Translations under genes and position numbers: made by a program
Notes under the pieces: generated by a model
Database searches by the model: none
What the model saw: the letters and a program-made list of their open reading frames with translations, nothing else
What the model was told of the DNA's origin: nothing
NCBI GenBank assembly: GCA_052148155.1
Contig: JBKQIY010000173.1
Span: 1 to 32,214 of the forward strand
Length of the DNA stretch: 32,214 bases
Source of the DNA: JBBQER01 sp052148155
Lineage (GTDB): Bacteria > Actinomycetota > Acidimicrobiia > IMCC26256 > PALSA-610
Direction: 5' to 3'
In this document: in pieces, positions 30,642 through 32,214 of the stretch
Layout of the letters: every line of letters starts with the position of its first letter
How positions within the stretch are numbered: position 1 is the first letter of the stretch

Positions 30642-31840
30642 TTATGTGAAGATCGGCGTGCGGGCGTAGCCCCGAACGGTGCTCGTGTGCACCATCTCGC
30701 AGCGATCACGATCGACCTGCCAGGTGGGGAACCGTTTCAGTGTCTGCTCCAACGCGATGCGTCCTTCCAGTCGTGCGAGCGACGCCCCCAGGCAGAAGTG
30801 GATCCCGTAACCGAATGTGACGTGACGGCTGATCGACCGGCGGACGTCGATGACGTCCGGATCCGCGAACACCCGCGGGTCCCGGTTGGCTGCGCCCGTT
30901 AGGAGGGCTACCTTCGATCCGGCTGTGATCACGGTGTCCTGAATCTCGACGTCTTTGAGCGTCCAGCGCCCTTGGATCGCCGACGGGGCCTCCCACCGCA
31001 GGATCTCCTCGACCGCGTTCGGGATCAGCGCTGGTTCCGTCACGAGCAGGGCGCGCTGTTCGGGGAACTCGTCGAGTCCGGTGATCGCCCAGCCGAGGAA
31101 GCGCGCGACTGTTTCGTTGCCCGCGCCGGAGAGCAGCCCGATGAAGGCGTGGAGTTCGTCGTCGGTGAGACGCCGGCTGCTGCCGTCGCCCTCCTCGAGC
31201 TCGGCTTCCATCAGCTCGCTCATGATGTCGTCGCGGGCGCGCCGGCGCCGGTCGTCGAAGTGTGCCGCCAGTAGTCGTGGATCGCGCGCCGGACGTTCTC
31301 GTTCTGCACGCCCATCATTTCGCTGCCCTCATCGATGTGCAGCGATTCATCCGTCCACTGCCGCAGCTGGGCTTCATCCTCTTCGGGCGCACCCAGTAAG
31401 GCCGAGATGACCATCACGGGAAGGCGCGCGCCGAAGTCGGCGACGTAGTCGAATCCTCCGGCGCTGACGAACTCGTCGAGGAAGCGGCCGGTGAGCGCCC
31501 GGACGCGCGGTTCGAGCGCGGAGATGTGGCGAGGGGTGAACGCGCGACTCACAAGTTTGCGGTATCGCGTGTGTACGGGTGGGTCCATGAAGATCATGAA
31601 ATCTTTCATGAACTCGTCGGGTTCGTCGTTCATCAACTCGAGCACGGTCGAGTGCGCCGAGCTGAACGTCTCCGGATCGAGGTGCGCGCGCAACACGTCA
31701 TCGAAACGGCTCAGCGCGTAGAAGCCCAGCCCCTCGTTGTAATACGCCGGCGATTCCTCGCGAAGCCGCGCCCACACCGGGTGCGGATTCGCATCGATGG
31801 CATAGTCGTACGGGTCGTACACGAGTGGGGATGCGACCAT
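30642..31840 (-). pseudogene. Cytochrome P450 (P450-3), one-base frameshift
   Basis: From ATG 31840 the frame encodes the P450 N-terminal half (VYDPYDYAIDANPHPVWARL, then FMDPPVHTRYRKLVSRAFTP) until about 31265. The gene then continues in another frame with I-helix LLSGAGNETVARF, K-helix EEILRWEAP, heme loop VTFGYGIHFCLGASLARLE, and the stop at 30642. One missing base near 31258-31268 explains the break: DYWR followed by HFDDRRRRARDDIMSELM is recovered by adding one. The 1199 bases are one short of 400 codons. Sequence error or recent inactivation; the closest relative in the window appears to be P450-1 (shared SGAGNET and HFCLGA). Confidence 0.9.
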
Positions 31841-31844
31841 TCGC

Positions 31845-31867
31845 GCACGATAACGCACCGTTCGTGC
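31845..31867. promoter_or_regulatory. Inverted repeat upstream of P450-3
   Basis: GCACGA (31845-31850) and TCGTGC (31862-31867) are exact inverted arms with an 11-base spacer, 5 bp upstream of the P450-3 ATG. It differs from the operator found at the other cluster promoters, suggesting separate control. The arms are short, so confidence is limited. Confidence 0.4.
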
Positions 31868-31925
31868 AAATCTCGCACCACCGAAGCCTCCGCGACGCTC
31901 CCGTCTCAAGCCAAGCAGCGCCTCG

Positions 31926-32085
31926 CCACGCCGACTGACATCGACCGGAGAGCGGCAGTCCAACCGATCGGCGACACCGCCCGGACACTCGCCCGACTCA
32001 TCGACCACGCCGCAACCGCCCGCGCGAAAGTCATGCTGGTCGGCGACCTCCCGACAGCTTCCCGAGATCGACGCCGCCGGCGCGT
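31926..32085 (+). pseudogene. Remnant of a conjugative relaxase/RecD-like helicase (TraA/TrwC type)
   Basis: One frame reads ARTLARLIDHAATARAKVMLVGD, and the frame one base over continues with QLPEIDAAGA (about 32050-32080). Together they resemble the helicase segment around the conserved GDxxQLPEI motif in the C-terminal half of MobF/TraA-type relaxases. A one-base insertion separates VGD from QLPE. Upstream the similarity fades without a Walker A, and downstream it stops within about 15 codons. It is therefore a short degenerate piece, if real. The rest of 31868-32214 holds no gene I can support. Confidence 0.4.
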
Positions 32086-32214
32086 CAGTGCCGGAATCGT
32101 GTTCGGACGCGCTATGGCATCGTGGACGTCAGCGTCGGGCAAATGTGGCGGGGAAATGGCGCCGTGAGGCTGACATAGCCGCGTCTGTGCGACCGCGATT
32201 TGACTAGTTCGGTG

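Overview
The window is GC-rich, actinobacterial-type DNA, plausibly an uncultured Acidimicrobiia-like lineage. This rests on gene content and base composition only: class III cyclases fused to hydrolase or AAA/TPR modules, an ECF41 sigma factor, AveC-family membrane proteins, several cytochromes P450 and a double TetR. I ran no phylogeny.

Left part (about 53-16250) is an integration hot spot at a tRNA-Ala(CGC). The intact tRNA (53-126) is followed by a tyrosine integrase, an excisionase and accessory genes. These include DUF167, two truncated hydrolase-type genes abutting head to head, an FAD oxidoreductase/ECF41 sigma pair with a recognisable ECF41 promoter, a glycosyltransferase, a 1095-residue cyclase-AAA-TPR protein and a DUF4258/YgiT-type toxin-antitoxin pair. 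The element closes at 12529-12575 with an exact 47-bp copy of the tRNA 3' part. Paired GTGCCAC repeats with 11-bp spacing sit inside both ends and look like integrase arm sites. A second, diverged integrase/excisionase pair follows the second att copy immediately, so two elements are stacked in tandem. The second carries arrays of 12-bp iterons in opposite orientations around about 1 kb of apparently non-coding DNA, then a VapBC pair. Its right end is not identified with certainty.

Right part (16253-31840) is a coherent metabolic and regulatory cluster. A minus-strand series runs NorD-like VWA protein, NorQ/CbbQ-like AAA+ ATPase, a substrate-binding-protein fold without a signal peptide, an AveC-family membrane protein, an SDR, a single-chain double TetR, a 33-residue membrane peptide and a second AveC-family protein. 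Facing it are a 39-residue hydrophobic peptide coupled to a P450, a convergent aldehyde dehydrogenase, a second P450 coupled to a DUF2889 protein, a lipoprotein substrate-binding protein and a third P450. A similar 18-20 bp sequence lies at three promoters of this cluster: NorD/P450, SBP, and ALDH/P450. It is a candidate operator for the double TetR. P450s 2 and 3 each carry one single-base deletion in this sequence.

The most interesting candidate system is the MoxR/VWA (NorQ-NorD type) chaperone pair in a P450/AveC/SDR/ALDH cluster, with no NO reductase, Rubisco or CO dehydrogenase in the window. I infer an oxidation pathway for a lipophilic substrate in which the AAA+/VWA pair may service the P450s or the membrane proteins. 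At the far right edge is a decayed fragment resembling the helicase part of a conjugative relaxase.
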